NCBI RefSeq assembly: GCF_015234585.1
Contig: NZ_JADFCM010000006.1
Coordinates: forward strand, 27,566 to 91,565
Direction: 5' to 3'
DNA from: Pseudalkalibacillus hwajinpoensis
Lineage (GTDB): Bacteria; Bacillota; Bacilli; Bacillales; Guptibacillaceae
Length of the DNA: 64,000 bases
Position numbers and translations under genes: made by a program. Of the stretch, positions 25,654-34,687 are shown in pieces. How positions within the stretch are numbered: position 1 is the first letter of the stretch; each line of letters opens with the position of its first letter. The notes under the pieces were generated by a model. The model was not told the origin of the DNA, searched no databases, and saw only the letters and a list, made by a program, of their open reading frames with translations.

Positions 25654-26991
25654 ATGGAGCACAATAAATTCAAGCGAATCCGATCAAGCTTCTGGTTTAT
25701 TCCAACTTTTTATGGTGTTGGCGCTTTTCTCGCAGCTATTATCACGCTCATTATAGACCGAACGATCATCCAAGGTAGTGCGATGGTTCTTCCCTATTTT
25801 TTCTTTGCTTCCTATGAAACAAGCGTCACTATTTTAAGTACGCTCGTATCTTCCATGTTAACAATGACAACCATTACTTTTTCGACAATTATGGTTGTCT
25901 TAACAACGTATTTATCCAACTTCTCACCACGAACATTGCAGAATTTCATTACCGATCGTATTACGAAAAGAGTCCTTGGAATTTTTGTTGGAGGAATTAT
26001 TTACTTTATTATTCTTCTTCTCCTAATTGAACAAAGCAGTCAAGAAGATGTTGTCTATCTTGCACCTGTTTTCGCTGTGATCTATGCCATTGTCTGTGTC
26101 GCCTATTTCGTTTTCTTTATCCATCACGTATCGAATTGGATTCTCGTTGGAAATTTGATACAACATATCACTACTAATACGTTAACAACAATCGACCGTA
26201 CCTTTTTAGATTTTGAAGAAGCCAACCATGGTGATATCGCCTCTTGGGATTCTTGGGAATTAGATGAAATTAAGATGAAAAAACCTATTGCCATTCGATC
26301 CACTAAATCAGGGTACTTACAAAATATTGATTTACCTGATTTGATTTCGGTTGCCACTAACAAAGATTTTATCATTCGACTCGAGAGAGATATCGGAGAA
26401 TATATTGATGAAGGTACGGTTATTTTTTCTTATTGGGCATCAATGGATTCTTCTCCTGATTCTCATATCCTTCTTAATACGTTATCTCTTGGAACAGAAC
26501 GAACAACTGATCAAGACATAGAATATGGCATCCAAAAACTAGTTGAAATTGCATTAAGAGCGATCTCACCTGGAATTAATGATCCCAATACAGCCATTAA
26601 TTGCATCAACCGACTTGGGAGAGTCTTATCACGTCTTGGCCAGAAACACATCCCACACCCCCTGTATCATGATGAAAAGAAAAACTTACGCGTGATCACA
26701 AAACCTATTACGTATGATACGTACCTCTATAAAAGCTTCTATCAAATTAGGCATTATGCCAAAGAAGATGTATCCGTTCTTGGCTCGATTCTTCATTCTT
26801 TAGAATTAGCAGCAGACGGAAATAAACATGATACGCACGAAACTATATGGGAATTCGGGCAATTTGTAATTAGAGGATTTGATCCAAAAGTGCTCGATAA
26901 GTTCGATCATCGCTATATAAATGAAAAGCTTGAACGACTCGCGAACGCAACTGGTTTTCAAGATGCTTTTCATCCGATCTCACATGAATAG
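25654..26991 (+). CDS. DUF2254 domain-containing membrane protein
   Basis: A 445-residue protein with four N-terminal hydrophobic segments (about residues 15-150) and a large soluble C-terminal domain. The signature VSSMLTMTTITFSTIMVVLTTYLSNFSPR and later EIALRAISPGINDPNTAINCINRLG identify DUF2254. The function is unknown; the family looks like a membrane-anchored sensor or channel. ATG 25654 with GGAGG upstream is chosen over an earlier in-frame ATG (25582) that has no site. Confidence 0.85.
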   Translation: MEHNKFKRIRSSFWFIPTFYGVGAFLAAIITLIIDRTIIQGSAMVLPYFFFASYETSVTILSTLVSSMLTMTTITFSTIMVVLTTYLSNFSPRTLQNFITDRITKRVLGIFVGGIIYFIILLLLIEQSSQEDVVYLAPVFAVIYAIVCVAYFVFFIHHVSNWILVGNLIQHITTNTLTTIDRTFLDFEEANHGDIASWDSWELDEIKMKKPIAIRSTKSGYLQNIDLPDLISVATNKDFIIRLERDIGEYIDEGTVIFSYWASMDSSPDSHILLNTLSLGTERTTDQDIEYGIQKLVEIALRAISPGINDPNTAINCINRLGRVLSRLGQKHIPHPLYHDEKKNLRVITKPITYDTYLYKSFYQIRHYAKEDVSVLGSILHSLELAADGNKHDTHETIWEFGQFVIRGFDPKVLDKFDHRYINEKLERLANATGFQDAFHPISHE

Positions 26992-27015
26992 CCCCGTTAG
27001 AAATCGGCATGAGAA

Positions 27016-27044
27016 AAACGGTCTCACCAGAGAGACCGTTTTTT
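27016..27044. terminator. Bidirectional terminator
   Basis: AAACGGTCTC (27016-27025) pairs with GAGACCGTTT (27032-27041) between A- and T-runs. It separates the convergent DUF2254 and TlpA/ResA-like genes. Confidence 0.88.
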
Positions 27045-27048
27045 GCTA

Positions 27049-27585
27049 TTATTTTACTTGATCAAGCCATGTTTCCATATCTTTCAGCGTAAGAGGTCCC
27101 ACTCGTTTCTCACGAATAATTCCTTCTTCATCAATCATAAACGAAGTTGGCATGGAAATAACCTGGTAGAGATTCTCACCTACTTTACCTTCTTGATCCA
27201 TAAGAACTGGAAAGCGAAGCTCATGTGATTCAACAAATTTTGGAATCGCTTCTTTCTTTGGCTCGTATTTAGTGAAATTAACGGATAGAACCGTTACTTC
27301 TTCACCATGCACATCAGCAAATTTTTGAATATCCGGCATTTCTTCTTCACAGGGTGGACACCATGTCGCCCAGAAATTGAGAAAAACGGGTTCCCCTTCA
27401 TAATCTGAAAGACTCACTTCTTCCCCATCAAGGGTTTCTAAGTTAAAATCTGCTGCCTTATCGCCAACTTCCGTTCCTACACTTCGATCGGCGATAACTG
27501 TATTATAAATCCCCCATAGAAGAGCAACAGCAAGAACGATTAGCACAAACTTCTTAATCATTTTCATTCGATCTTTTTTATTCAT
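27049..27585 (-). CDS. TlpA/ResA-like membrane-anchored thiol-disulfide oxidoreductase
   Basis: A 178-residue protein with one N-terminal membrane anchor (VLIVLAVALLWGIYNTV) and an extracytoplasmic thioredoxin-like domain. The active site is WCPPC in LNFWATWCPPCEEEMP, and the cis-proline loop is SMPTSF. Its length matches ResA, which reduces apocytochrome c, but ResA of B. subtilis has CEPC, so this may instead serve another disulfide pathway. It starts 3 bases after the YueI-like gene stop, so the two are probably one transcript. Confidence 0.87.
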   Translation of the reverse strand: MNKKDRMKMIKKFVLIVLAVALLWGIYNTVIADRSVGTEVGDKAADFNLETLDGEEVSLSDYEGEPVFLNFWATWCPPCEEEMPDIQKFADVHGEEVTVLSVNFTKYEPKKEAIPKFVESHELRFPVLMDQEGKVGENLYQVISMPTSFMIDEEGIIREKRVGPLTLKDMETWLDQVK

Positions 27586-27588
27586 GCT

Positions 27589-28011
27589 CTAGTCCAACGA
27601 AAAGCGATCATCATGAACAAAGATCTCTTCTCGTTCAATCGCATCCTGCTTTGAGGCTAGGACAAGTCCAAGTGGAGTATCTGTTTCTTTATCATTCACA
27701 ATCGTGAATGATAGAGAAGCTTTGCTCGCTTCTTTAATATATTTTGAAAGCATGGAGTAAGATAAATCCCCATTTAAATATAGAATGCCATTCCGAATGC
27801 GCTTCATTTCATTAATCACTTCTTGATATACGTTGTTTTGTGCAACCTGCCTTTTTGTAAGAGCAACATATACACGCTCTCTAAAAGTTGATAAGAACAA
27901 CGCTTTTTCTGCCGGTTTTAATTCTGGCGCACCATAGATTCCAGCATCAAGTACTCTCTTAATATCTTCGTTCACGTTTGCCACCTCATCATGTAAATTG
28001 CTTTGCTTCAT
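27589..28011 (-). CDS. YueI family protein (DUF1694)
   Basis: A 140-residue soluble protein matching the YueI/DUF1694 family: IYGAPELKPAEKALFLSTFRERVYVALT, then SMLSKYIKEASKASLSFTIVNDKETDTPLGLVLAS. The fold is ribosomal-protein L7Ae-like by family knowledge. The function is not established. It is placed just before the TlpA-like gene. Confidence 0.82.
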   Translation of the reverse strand: MKQSNLHDEVANVNEDIKRVLDAGIYGAPELKPAEKALFLSTFRERVYVALTKRQVAQNNVYQEVINEMKRIRNGILYLNGDLSYSMLSKYIKEASKASLSFTIVNDKETDTPLGLVLASKQDAIEREEIFVHDDRFSLD

Positions 28012-28131
28012 TGACTTCTACCTTCATCCTATACTATCTCCACTCATTCTTAAAGTGAAGGTTCTGTTAAAAGTGAAGGTATGTATCTTGAAACAGGATT
28101 CCCTCTCAAACTAAAGATGATTCAATGAAAA

Positions 28132-28162
28132 AAGATGCCCCATCACTCCGTGGGGGCATCTT
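28132..28162 (-). terminator. Terminator overlapping the end of the M48 gene
   Basis: AAGATGCCCC (28132-28141) pairs with GGGGCATCTT (28153-28162); the minus-strand T-run follows. The right arm lies inside the last codons of the peptidase gene. Confidence 0.85.
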
Positions 28163-29411
28163 CTTCATAGTCATTCAACATAATCAACCGTTCCATCATC
28201 GTTGGATGACCATATTTAAAATATTTCACAATGAAAGGCGGATTTACTTCATTTAAACTATTAACCGTCAGTGTTTGAAAGGAACCAATCGCTGCATCCA
28301 CATCACTGGTCATTTCAATGGCATATTCATCTGCCTCCATCTCAGCATGCCGAGAAACCGCAAGTTCTATCGGACTCGCAATAAAAGACATGATCGAGAA
28401 AAGAAGCAATAATGCTGGTAAAGATGCAAGATCTGATTCTGAGTGAACCCCCCATGAGTCGCCCCATTTTCGAATCATCTTCCCAAGAAGCCGATATGCC
28501 AGGTATAACCCTATAAAACTCGTTGCTAGAGCGCCAACCAAATTTCCATATAGATGATTCATAACATAATGACCCATTTCGTGAGCCATAATAAAAAGCA
28601 CTTCGTCATCATCAAGCTTATTTAAGGTGGTGTCCCAAAGAACAATTCGTAAATTGTCGCCAATACCAGATACATAAGCATTCATTGCATTCGTTTTTTC
28701 TGACATATTCACTTCAAAAACACGGTCTGCAGGAATATGAGCCGTATCAGCCATACTGAGTATTTCTTCTTCTAATTCTTTGTCTGTTAATGATGTAAAG
28801 TCGTTGTATAAAGGATCAATTACGACCGGCTGAATATACATCATAAAAGCAAGGTACGGAACCATTAATCCCCACGCAATGAGCCACCACTTTTTCTTAA
28901 AACGATTCATTAGCGCATAAAGAACACCGATAATAAGGGAAGTAAGCAAAATATCAATCCAGAATGAGATCATTTCATCTTTCATCCAACCAGAAAAGGA
29001 TTGCGTGTTGATCCCATATTTAACGGATAAAGACCTCGCCCAATAGTGCAGTGGAAATGTTAGTAACCATGTAAAAGCCGTTAGTAAAATGATATACAAC
29101 GGAACAACGACTATCCGTTTTTTTGAAATACCTTCACCGAATTGTTTAAAGAGCTTTGATAACCCAAACCAGAGAACGCCAAGATAGATGAGCCACTCAT
29201 ATGGAATCGCAATAAACGAGAGAAAGCTTCTGTAGCGTGAATATTCCTCCGATAATTCTAACTGCCTGTCTGTCATAAATGTTGCTGGATCTGCCGCTGT
29301 TCCCTTGTATGCTTCAGGTACCCCGAAGTCCGCCCAATTAAATAAATAGAGTCCCAGGATCAGGGCGTAAATGGAGAATCCCAGAATGAGCCAGGTTATG
29401 CGTTTCTTCAT
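28143..29411 (-). CDS. M48 family metallopeptidase (Ste24-like CAAX protease type)
   Basis: A 422-residue multi-pass membrane zinc protease. The zinc-binding motif HEMGH (in LFIMAHEMGHYVMNH) lies near residue 275, and the third ligand region is ELAVSRHAEMEADEYA. The rest is hydrophobic segments, as in Ste24/HtpX relatives. NAYVSGIGDNLRIVLWDTTL before the HEMGH motif fits the M48A branch. GGAGGAG precedes ATG 29411; the ATG at 29417 is too close. Substrates are unknown. Confidence 0.88.
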   Translation of the reverse strand: MKKRITWLILGFSIYALILGLYLFNWADFGVPEAYKGTAADPATFMTDRQLELSEEYSRYRSFLSFIAIPYEWLIYLGVLWFGLSKLFKQFGEGISKKRIVVVPLYIILLTAFTWLLTFPLHYWARSLSVKYGINTQSFSGWMKDEMISFWIDILLTSLIIGVLYALMNRFKKKWWLIAWGLMVPYLAFMMYIQPVVIDPLYNDFTSLTDKELEEEILSMADTAHIPADRVFEVNMSEKTNAMNAYVSGIGDNLRIVLWDTTLNKLDDDEVLFIMAHEMGHYVMNHLYGNLVGALATSFIGLYLAYRLLGKMIRKWGDSWGVHSESDLASLPALLLLFSIMSFIASPIELAVSRHAEMEADEYAIEMTSDVDAAIGSFQTLTVNSLNEVNPPFIVKYFKYGHPTMMERLIMLNDYEEDAPTE

Positions 29412-29583
29412 CTTCATTCTCCTCCCGATACGATCTCATTATCAATAGTACGAGCAAAACAACTTTTTAGAACCTTTCCCCATAACGATTCCCAATACTA
29501 ACTACTCTTCTATGTAGTTTCTACAAAACATGCAATTCTCTTTCAATCCTAACCAAATCTTTCTCTCACTCTTTCCATATAGA

Positions 29584-29609
29584 AAGCCGACAGAGTGATC
29601 TGTCGGCTT
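29584..29609 (-). terminator. Possible terminator
   Basis: AAGCCGACAGA (29584-29594) pairs with TCTGTCGGCTT (29599-29609) around a 4-base loop, 14 bases after the stop of the small zinc-ribbon gene. The minus-strand tail is only moderately T-rich. Confidence 0.65.
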
Positions 29610-29622
29610 CCAAAATCTTTTA

Positions 29623-29874
29623 TTAACTTTCCGCGTATGCGTTTGTTCGATCATAGCTGTGATCAAATCGATTGAGAATCCCACAAACGGGACACTCTGC
29701 AAGAACTTGCAGTTCAACAATTGGCGCCTGGCTACTTTTCGTCGTAATTCCAGTTGCCTCAACCCGTTCTTCCATAGATACATGTTCCTTCGCAATTGGA
29801 ATAAACCACGTATACTCAGTCTCACACATTCGACACGTTGCTTTTTCTTCAATTTCGGTTGGCTTTAATGTCAT
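29623..29874 (-). CDS. Small two-CxxC protein
   Basis: An 83-residue soluble protein with two C-x-x-C pairs: CRMCETEYTWF near residue 14 and CPVCGILNRF near residue 61. That spacing is right for a zinc-ribbon. GGAGC lies upstream of the ATG. The family is unknown. Confidence 0.65.
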   Translation of the reverse strand: MTLKPTEIEEKATCRMCETEYTWFIPIAKEHVSMEERVEATGITTKSSQAPIVELQVLAECPVCGILNRFDHSYDRTNAYAES

Positions 29875-29941
29875 TTTTTCCAGCTCCTTTAGCAGAGTAA
29901 TTCAAAGGCTGCAGAAACAAGGGCCCGGAAAACCTCCAAAA

Positions 29942-29977
29942 AACTGGGAATCCCTTCCTGTAAAGAGGGTTCCCGTT
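29942..29977 (-). terminator. Terminator of the HAD gene
   Basis: Minus-strand AACGGGAACCC (from 29977) pairs with GGGATTCCC (to 29946), allowing one mismatch, then T6. It lies about 30 bases past the HAD stop. Confidence 0.7.
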
Positions 29978-30006
29978 ATGAAAAAAATCAAACATCTTTC
30001 ACAAGG

Positions 30007-30879
30007 TTAATTAGACAGTAAATCTTCGTCCATTAATTTATATATGGCATGAGCAACGCCATCATGCTCATTGGTTTTTGTAACAAATGAAGCCTGTTTT
30101 TTTATTTGCTCGTCCGCATTTCCCATTGCAATAGGATAGGAGGCTTTATTGAACATCGAAACGTCATTATAGTTATCGCCAATTGCGGCGGTTTGCTTCA
30201 TATCCAGCCCCATTTGTGCTACAAATGTTTCAAGCGCAAGTCCCTTCTGAGCATCTTCATGATTAATTTCCAAATTTTCTTTACCTGAAGAAGTAACCAC
30301 AGTTTTTTGTACATTTTCAGCTGCAGATGCCGCTCGCCCTAATCGACTTTCATCAAAACAGAAACTAAGGAATTTATACACATGAAGGCTTTCATCTTCT
30401 AGTAGTTCATCAAAATCATTAATGGCTTTAAGTGATAAGCTTTCGAACTGACGCTTTGCTCCAATCTTCAATTCTTCTGTAGTTAGGGCCGGATTCGAAC
30501 TCTTCATCATATCCATGATTAAATCAATCGTTCCATCATAATCGTGAGTGAAAACACCTTTATTTGTAAATAGCTGATAATAAATCTCTTCACTATCAAG
30601 TATTTGTTTAATCGATTGGACTTGCTGACGATCAAGGTAAATGGCGTGCAAGATCTCTCCTTCAACAGAGCGAATCTCTGCGCCGTTATAGCAAATAACA
30701 GGAACTTCCAATCCACTTCCTTCAAGTGGCTTCATCGCACCATCATAGGCGCGTCCAGTGTTAAGTACAACCGTTATCCCCTGACTCTGTGCCTCTCTAA
30801 TCGCATTAACATTCTCAAAGCTGATTGTTTGTTCATTCGTTAAAAGCGTTCCATCCATATCAATCGAGATACATCTCAT
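30007..30879 (-). CDS. Cof-type HAD-IIB phosphatase
   Basis: A 290-residue haloacid-dehalogenase-like phosphatase. Motif I is ISIDMDGTLLTNEQ (nucleophile Asp near residue 7), motif II LNTGR, and motif IV AIGDNYNDVSMFNKASYPIAMGNADE. It belongs to the Cof/YxeH group that dephosphorylates sugar phosphates or FMN-type substrates. ATG 30879 is chosen because motif I then lies at the normal N-terminal distance; the 21 extra codons to 30942 lack a ribosome site. Confidence 0.88.
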   Translation of the reverse strand: MRCISIDMDGTLLTNEQTISFENVNAIREAQSQGITVVLNTGRAYDGAMKPLEGSGLEVPVICYNGAEIRSVEGEILHAIYLDRQQVQSIKQILDSEEIYYQLFTNKGVFTHDYDGTIDLIMDMMKSSNPALTTEELKIGAKRQFESLSLKAINDFDELLEDESLHVYKFLSFCFDESRLGRAASAAENVQKTVVTSSGKENLEINHEDAQKGLALETFVAQMGLDMKQTAAIGDNYNDVSMFNKASYPIAMGNADEQIKKQASFVTKTNEHDGVAHAIYKLMDEDLLSN

Positions 30880-31060
30880 TAGGGCAACATCCTTTTCTAT
30901 TTGGTCCAATCCTTCTTTCAAACTTCTTAGATAGTATAGCAAAAGTAATGCTTGTATAAAAAAATAAACGTTGTTGATATTTGGCTCATTTAACCCCAGT
31001 GACGAACGATCGAATGAACCAAAAATCGAGAAAAACGAACATAGCTCTAAACAAATAAAA

Positions 31061-31082
31061 AAGAGCTTTCAAGAAAGCTCTT
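31061..31082 (-). terminator. Terminator after the 40-residue membrane protein gene
   Basis: AAGAGCTTTC (31061-31070) pairs with GAAAGCTCTT (31073-31082) around AA; T6 follows on the minus strand. It lies 9 bases past the small gene's stop. Confidence 0.85.
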
Positions 31083-31091
31083 AACAAAACG

Positions 31092-31214
31092 TTACTTTTT
31101 ATTTTGAAAGAAAAAGTCAATGAATGAGGATATTACTTCGACAGATTGGAACCAGACGAGTGACACGGCGGTCATTGAGAAAAACCCAACCATCAAAATA
31201 CGAAACAAATGCAT
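31092..31214 (-). CDS. Small membrane protein, 40 residues
   Basis: ATG 31214 follows GGAGG at 8 bases. The product, MHLFRILMVGFFSMTAVSLV and on to IDFFFQNKK, is mostly hydrophobic and would be a single-pass membrane peptide. A strong terminator directly follows. The family is unknown. Confidence 0.55.
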   Translation of the reverse strand: MHLFRILMVGFFSMTAVSLVWFQSVEVISSFIDFFFQNKK

Positions 31215-31305
31215 GTTTCATTCCTCCTCTTTAACTCTCGATATTTGGTTTGATTTATTTATATCACAAAAATCAAAAAATTCAAATCAATTAATTTCAC
31301 ATTTG

Positions 31306-31611
31306 CTAAATAAAATAGGCATACGTACTGAGCACTGCAACAGCAAACATAACAACAACAATTAAATTCGCCCCAAGGTATGCTGCAACGATTGCTGCCA
31401 CTGCCCCAATAACACCAAACATCATATCATCATTGATTGTTAAAATACCCGGAAAGATGAGCGCACCCAAAATCGCGAAGGGAACGTTCTTTAGTACATT
31501 TTGAATAACAGGCGGTATTTTATCAGAATTAAAAAATACGAGTGGAATCATTCTTGGAATATAAGTGACAACTGCAAGTCCGACAATAAGCCAGATCATA
31601 GAATTACTCAT
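31306..31611 (-). CDS. azlD: AzlD family branched-chain amino acid exporter subunit
   Basis: A 101-residue protein with about four hydrophobic segments and the AzlD pattern TYIPRMIPLVFF and LGALIFPGIL. It pairs with AzlC as a two-component exporter of branched-chain amino acids or analogues such as 4-azaleucine. It overlaps azlC by 8 bases and lies downstream of it. Confidence 0.9.
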   Translation of the reverse strand: MSNSMIWLIVGLAVVTYIPRMIPLVFFNSDKIPPVIQNVLKNVPFAILGALIFPGILTINDDMMFGVIGAVAAIVAAYLGANLIVVVMFAVAVLSTYAYFI

Positions 31612-32308
31612 TCGTTCCCCTCCCTATAAACCATTCAACAATTATGGAAGAAAGCAGAGTGGCAATCACGATAGCCCAACCTGTTGGAAACTGAGCCAAC
31701 GTAAGAATGCTATTAAATATTGCAGCTAACCCTGCAAGAAAAAGCACCTTCCGACTTTTTTTAGCAGACGGAATAAGTAACCCTACAAACATGGCATAAA
31801 GCGCAACACTCATACCCTGCTGAATCACTTCAGGTAGAGTTGCCCCAGCAATGTATCCTCCCCCTGTAAAGATGACCCAACTCGAGTAGGAAATCAGACA
31901 TAATCCAAACATATAACCTGTCGTGAGAGCACCTTTTTTTGTTGCGGAAACGGTAAACGTTTCATCAGTAATTCCAAAGGCGTAAACGGCTTTTTTCCAT
32001 GGAGTATCTGCCTCTACTTTTTCATTTATAGAGGCACTCATCAATAGGTGGCGAATATTAACAATAAAGATTGTAAAAATAATTTCAAAGGCACCTGTCC
32101 CAATGGCAATTAAGCTAAGCGTAATGTATTGAGCAGCACCTGCAAAGACGAGAATACTCATAAGGACCGCTTCATAAAGCGTTAGTCCTGTTGTTCTTGC
32201 AAGTAAGCCAAATGTGAGAGCAACCGGCATATATCCGACAGCTATGCTTACACCTGCTTTTAATCCATCTACAAAATCAGAATCACTCTTTGTTACGATA
32301 GCCTCCAC
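31604..32308 (-). CDS. azlC: AzlC family branched-chain amino acid exporter subunit
   Basis: A 234-residue membrane protein with about six to seven hydrophobic segments. The N-terminal GLKAGVSIAVGYMPVALTFGLLAR and SILVFAGAAQYITL are AzlC signatures. The start is GTG 32308, preceded by AGGAGGG. It forms an operon with azlD and is divergent from the XRE-cupin regulator, a likely local controller. Confidence 0.9.
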   Translation of the reverse strand: MEAIVTKSDSDFVDGLKAGVSIAVGYMPVALTFGLLARTTGLTLYEAVLMSILVFAGAAQYITLSLIAIGTGAFEIIFTIFIVNIRHLLMSASINEKVEADTPWKKAVYAFGITDETFTVSATKKGALTTGYMFGLCLISYSSWVIFTGGGYIAGATLPEVIQQGMSVALYAMFVGLLIPSAKKSRKVLFLAGLAAIFNSILTLAQFPTGWAIVIATLLSSIIVEWFIGRGTNE

Positions 32309-32421
32309 TTTATCCCTCCTATTGCCCTAAACTGTTCAATATATTAAACTTATTGTATGTTATATTAAACAACTTTTCAATATAAAGGATAAATATGTAA
32401 CAGCTAAAAGAGGAGTATTCA

Positions 32422-32991
32422 ATGGAAAACCAATCCCTAACAAAACAAATTGGCGAAAAACTAAAAAAGCTTCGTCTTGAAAATAAGTTAAGTCTCGATC
32501 AACTATCCGCTCGATGCTCAGTAAGCAAGCCAATGCTTGCTCAAATTGAACGAGGTGCTTCAAACCCAACCGTTAATACACTATGGAAAATTGCAAATGG
32601 ACTTGGCGTGTCTTTCACGGCATTCATCGATGAAGAACAGCCTGTTATCAAGAAAGTCAATCGATCTGAAATCGAACCATTAATTGAAGAAAGCGGAAAA
32701 ATGAAGGTGGTCCCGCTCTTTCCGATGGAACCAGGAAAATCGTTTGAAACGTTTTATATTGAACTTGAACCAGGATGTGACTATCATTCTAATCCACATC
32801 CTGATGGTGTTGAAGAATATTTATTTATTGAAGAAGGCAGTATGACCCTTGAGGTCGATACGCAGTCATACATCATTTCTAATGGAGAAAGTTTAAGATT
32901 CACTGCAAATTATCCACATTATTATCGAAATCCTTACAGTGAATCATGTAAAGCTATGATGATCATTCACTATCCGAGTTCTATACGTTAA
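32422..32991 (+). CDS. XRE-type transcriptional regulator with C-terminal cupin domain
   Basis: A 189-residue regulator with an N-terminal helix-turn-helix (KLKKLRLENKLSLDQLSARC, then SKPMLAQIERGASNPTVNTLWKIANGLG, residues ~12-65) and a cupin (residues ~110-180) with H-x-N-P-H-P-D and E-E-Y-L-F-I-E-E-G motifs that bind a small ligand or metal. Cupin-HTH regulators sense metabolites. It is divergent from azlCD over a 113-base gap, so it likely controls them. The ligand is unknown. Confidence 0.9.
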   Translation: MENQSLTKQIGEKLKKLRLENKLSLDQLSARCSVSKPMLAQIERGASNPTVNTLWKIANGLGVSFTAFIDEEQPVIKKVNRSEIEPLIEESGKMKVVPLFPMEPGKSFETFYIELEPGCDYHSNPHPDGVEEYLFIEEGSMTLEVDTQSYIISNGESLRFTANYPHYYRNPYSESCKAMMIIHYPSSIR

Positions 32992-33060
32992 GACAGAGAG
33001 TTATACGGAAGATATAGTTCTCCCCATTTAATTCAGAAAGTTCTTTAGGAGGTCTTTGTG

Positions 33061-33210
33061 ATGAGGAAAGCTTTATTTATAGTGACTCTACTGATTGTAG
33101 TAGCTTCTTTCTTCATCAACCTTTTTATCGAAAACAGTTCCCTACAAACAATCATCAACATGACCGGATTAGTTGCTATACTCTTGCTAGCTATTTTTAC
33201 AAGGATATGA
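33061..33210 (+). CDS. Small two-segment membrane protein, 49 residues
   Basis: ATG 33061 follows AGGAGGT at 7 bases. The product has two hydrophobic stretches (LFIVTLLIVVASFFINLFI and MTGLVAILLLAIF) with a short polar link. It sits between the XRE-cupin gene and the terminator at 33247. The family is unknown. Confidence 0.6.
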   Translation: MRKALFIVTLLIVVASFFINLFIENSSLQTIINMTGLVAILLLAIFTRI

Positions 33211-33246
33211 ACTACTAGTATTAAAAAACATTGAATTACCCCATGT

Positions 33247-33288
33247 AAAAGACCAGGCGAGCGAAAATATTCGCTCGCCTGGTCTTTT
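33247..33288. terminator. Bidirectional terminator
   Basis: A perfect 19-bp stem (33247-33265 with 33270-33288) flanked by A and T runs, ending the lpd operon on the minus strand and the small plus-strand unit. Confidence 0.92.
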
Positions 33289-33289
33289 A

Positions 33290-34687
33290 TCATCTAACTT
33301 TTGTTTTCACTACTGATTCAACAGTCATTTCAACCGCTTCTGTCCAGGCTTCACCATATCCTGGATGCGGGGAATAAGGATAGATAAAATCTTCGTCTCT
33401 TGCCCCCATCTCAAGAGCTAGCGTTGCTTTTTCGATCAGTTCAACAGCACCAGCACCCACAGCATGAAATCCTAGAAGCACATGACTCTGTCGATCTCGA
33501 ATGACTTTGATCCGACCTTCTGTATGGCCCATGACTGTTGCATAACCATTTGCTTGCATAGAAGAACTTGCCGTCATAAACTCATACCCTGCTTCTTTCG
33601 CTTCTTTCTCCGTTAAACCTACAGATGCTACCGGAATTTGAGTTTGGATGACTTGCGGAAGACAATCGAGCGTAAAAGCGGCTTTTATACCGCAGCAACG
33701 ATCCGCCGCCGTCTTGGCCTGCTTAATTCCCTTCGCAGCAAGCGAGGGTCCCACAGTTACATCACCACAGGCATAGATCGTTGGTATTGACGTTTCACAT
33801 CCCTCAGAAATGTGAATATATCCATCATCATGTAAGTCAATTCCCGCTTGATCCAATCCAAGCGAATCACTATTATGAATCCTTCCAATCGAATAGGCAA
33901 TTATTTCTGTTTCTAATTCAACGTTTTCTCCGTTTTGGTTACGGAATATCAATCCAAGACCATCGTCCTTTACACTGCAATCAGATACTTCTCTGAACAC
34001 CTGAACCTTTTGCTTTTTAAATTGCCTTTTGCATTCACGTTGAATGCTTTCATCCCATTCAGAAAGAATCGCTTCTTGGTCTGTCACAATCGTTACTTCT
34101 ACACCTAGCGAGCGAAACGTACTCGCCGCCTCTACCGTAAGATAATCTGCTCCAAAAATAACAAGTCGATTAGGCAGGGAGGATAATGTATAGAGCTGTT
34201 CTACAGGAAAAATGTTTTCTTTTCCGCTTGAAATGAAGGATGGGGTTTTTGGTCGACTCCCCGTTGCAATAATCGCATCGTTAAATGACCAAACTTCAAA
34301 TTTCTCCCCTTGTTCTACACCAATTCGCTCAGAAGATAAAAACGCTGCATGTCCTTTTACACAGTCGATGTTATTTGACTTAAAACGCATCTCAAGACCT
34401 TTTTCCATGGAATCGATCATGCGATTTTTCTCGCTATGCCATTTTTCCATAGAAAACGATGAAGCTATCGTTACCCCTGGAGCCGTTTCCTTCATTTTTC
34501 TCGCTGAAGATGCCAGTAGTTTTGATGGTATACATCCTCTATGCAGACATTCCCCACCTGATCGAGATCGATCTACCATAGTAACGTCTCTTCCATGCTT
34601 CGCAAGTCGAAGAGCGGCTTCATAACCAGCTGGCCCTGCGCCAATCACGACAACATCTTTTTCATGAATGATCTCACCTACAACCAT
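33290..34687 (-). CDS. Dihydrolipoyl dehydrogenase (E3) of the 2-oxoacid dehydrogenase cluster
   Basis: A 465-residue FAD-dependent pyridine nucleotide-disulfide oxidoreductase. It has the FAD-binding VVVIGAGPAGYEAALRLAKHG, the redox-active CLHRGC, the YACGDVT segment and, near the C-terminus, SPHPGYGEAWTEAVE. In most E3 enzymes that segment reads H-x-H-P-T-x-x-E; here the first His is Ser while the catalytic His-Pro is kept. It reoxidises lipoyl groups of E2, forming NADH. Its start overlaps the E2 gene stop by one base. It ends the thioesterase-PheDH-E1-E2-E3 operon. Confidence 0.87.
   Translation of the reverse strand: MVVGEIIHEKDVVVIGAGPAGYEAALRLAKHGRDVTMVDRSRSGGECLHRGCIPSKLLASSARKMKETAPGVTIASSFSMEKWHSEKNRMIDSMEKGLEMRFKSNNIDCVKGHAAFLSSERIGVEQGEKFEVWSFNDAIIATGSRPKTPSFISSGKENIFPVEQLYTLSSLPNRLVIFGADYLTVEAASTFRSLGVEVTIVTDQEAILSEWDESIQRECKRQFKKQKVQVFREVSDCSVKDDGLGLIFRNQNGENVELETEIIAYSIGRIHNSDSLGLDQAGIDLHDDGYIHISEGCETSIPTIYACGDVTVGPSLAAKGIKQAKTAADRCCGIKAAFTLDCLPQVIQTQIPVASVGLTEKEAKEAGYEFMTASSSMQANGYATVMGHTEGRIKVIRDRQSHVLLGFHAVGAGAVELIEKATLALEMGARDEDFIYPYSPHPGYGEAWTEAVEMTVESVVKTKVR

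Noticed and set aside
29502..29852. Minus-strand frame overlapping the two-CxxC gene
   Set aside because: Out of frame with the better supported gene at 29623-29874, which has a proper ribosome site and zinc-ribbon cysteines.
31120..31365. Plus-strand frame across 31120-31365
   Set aside because: Antisense to the small membrane gene and azlD; no ribosome site.
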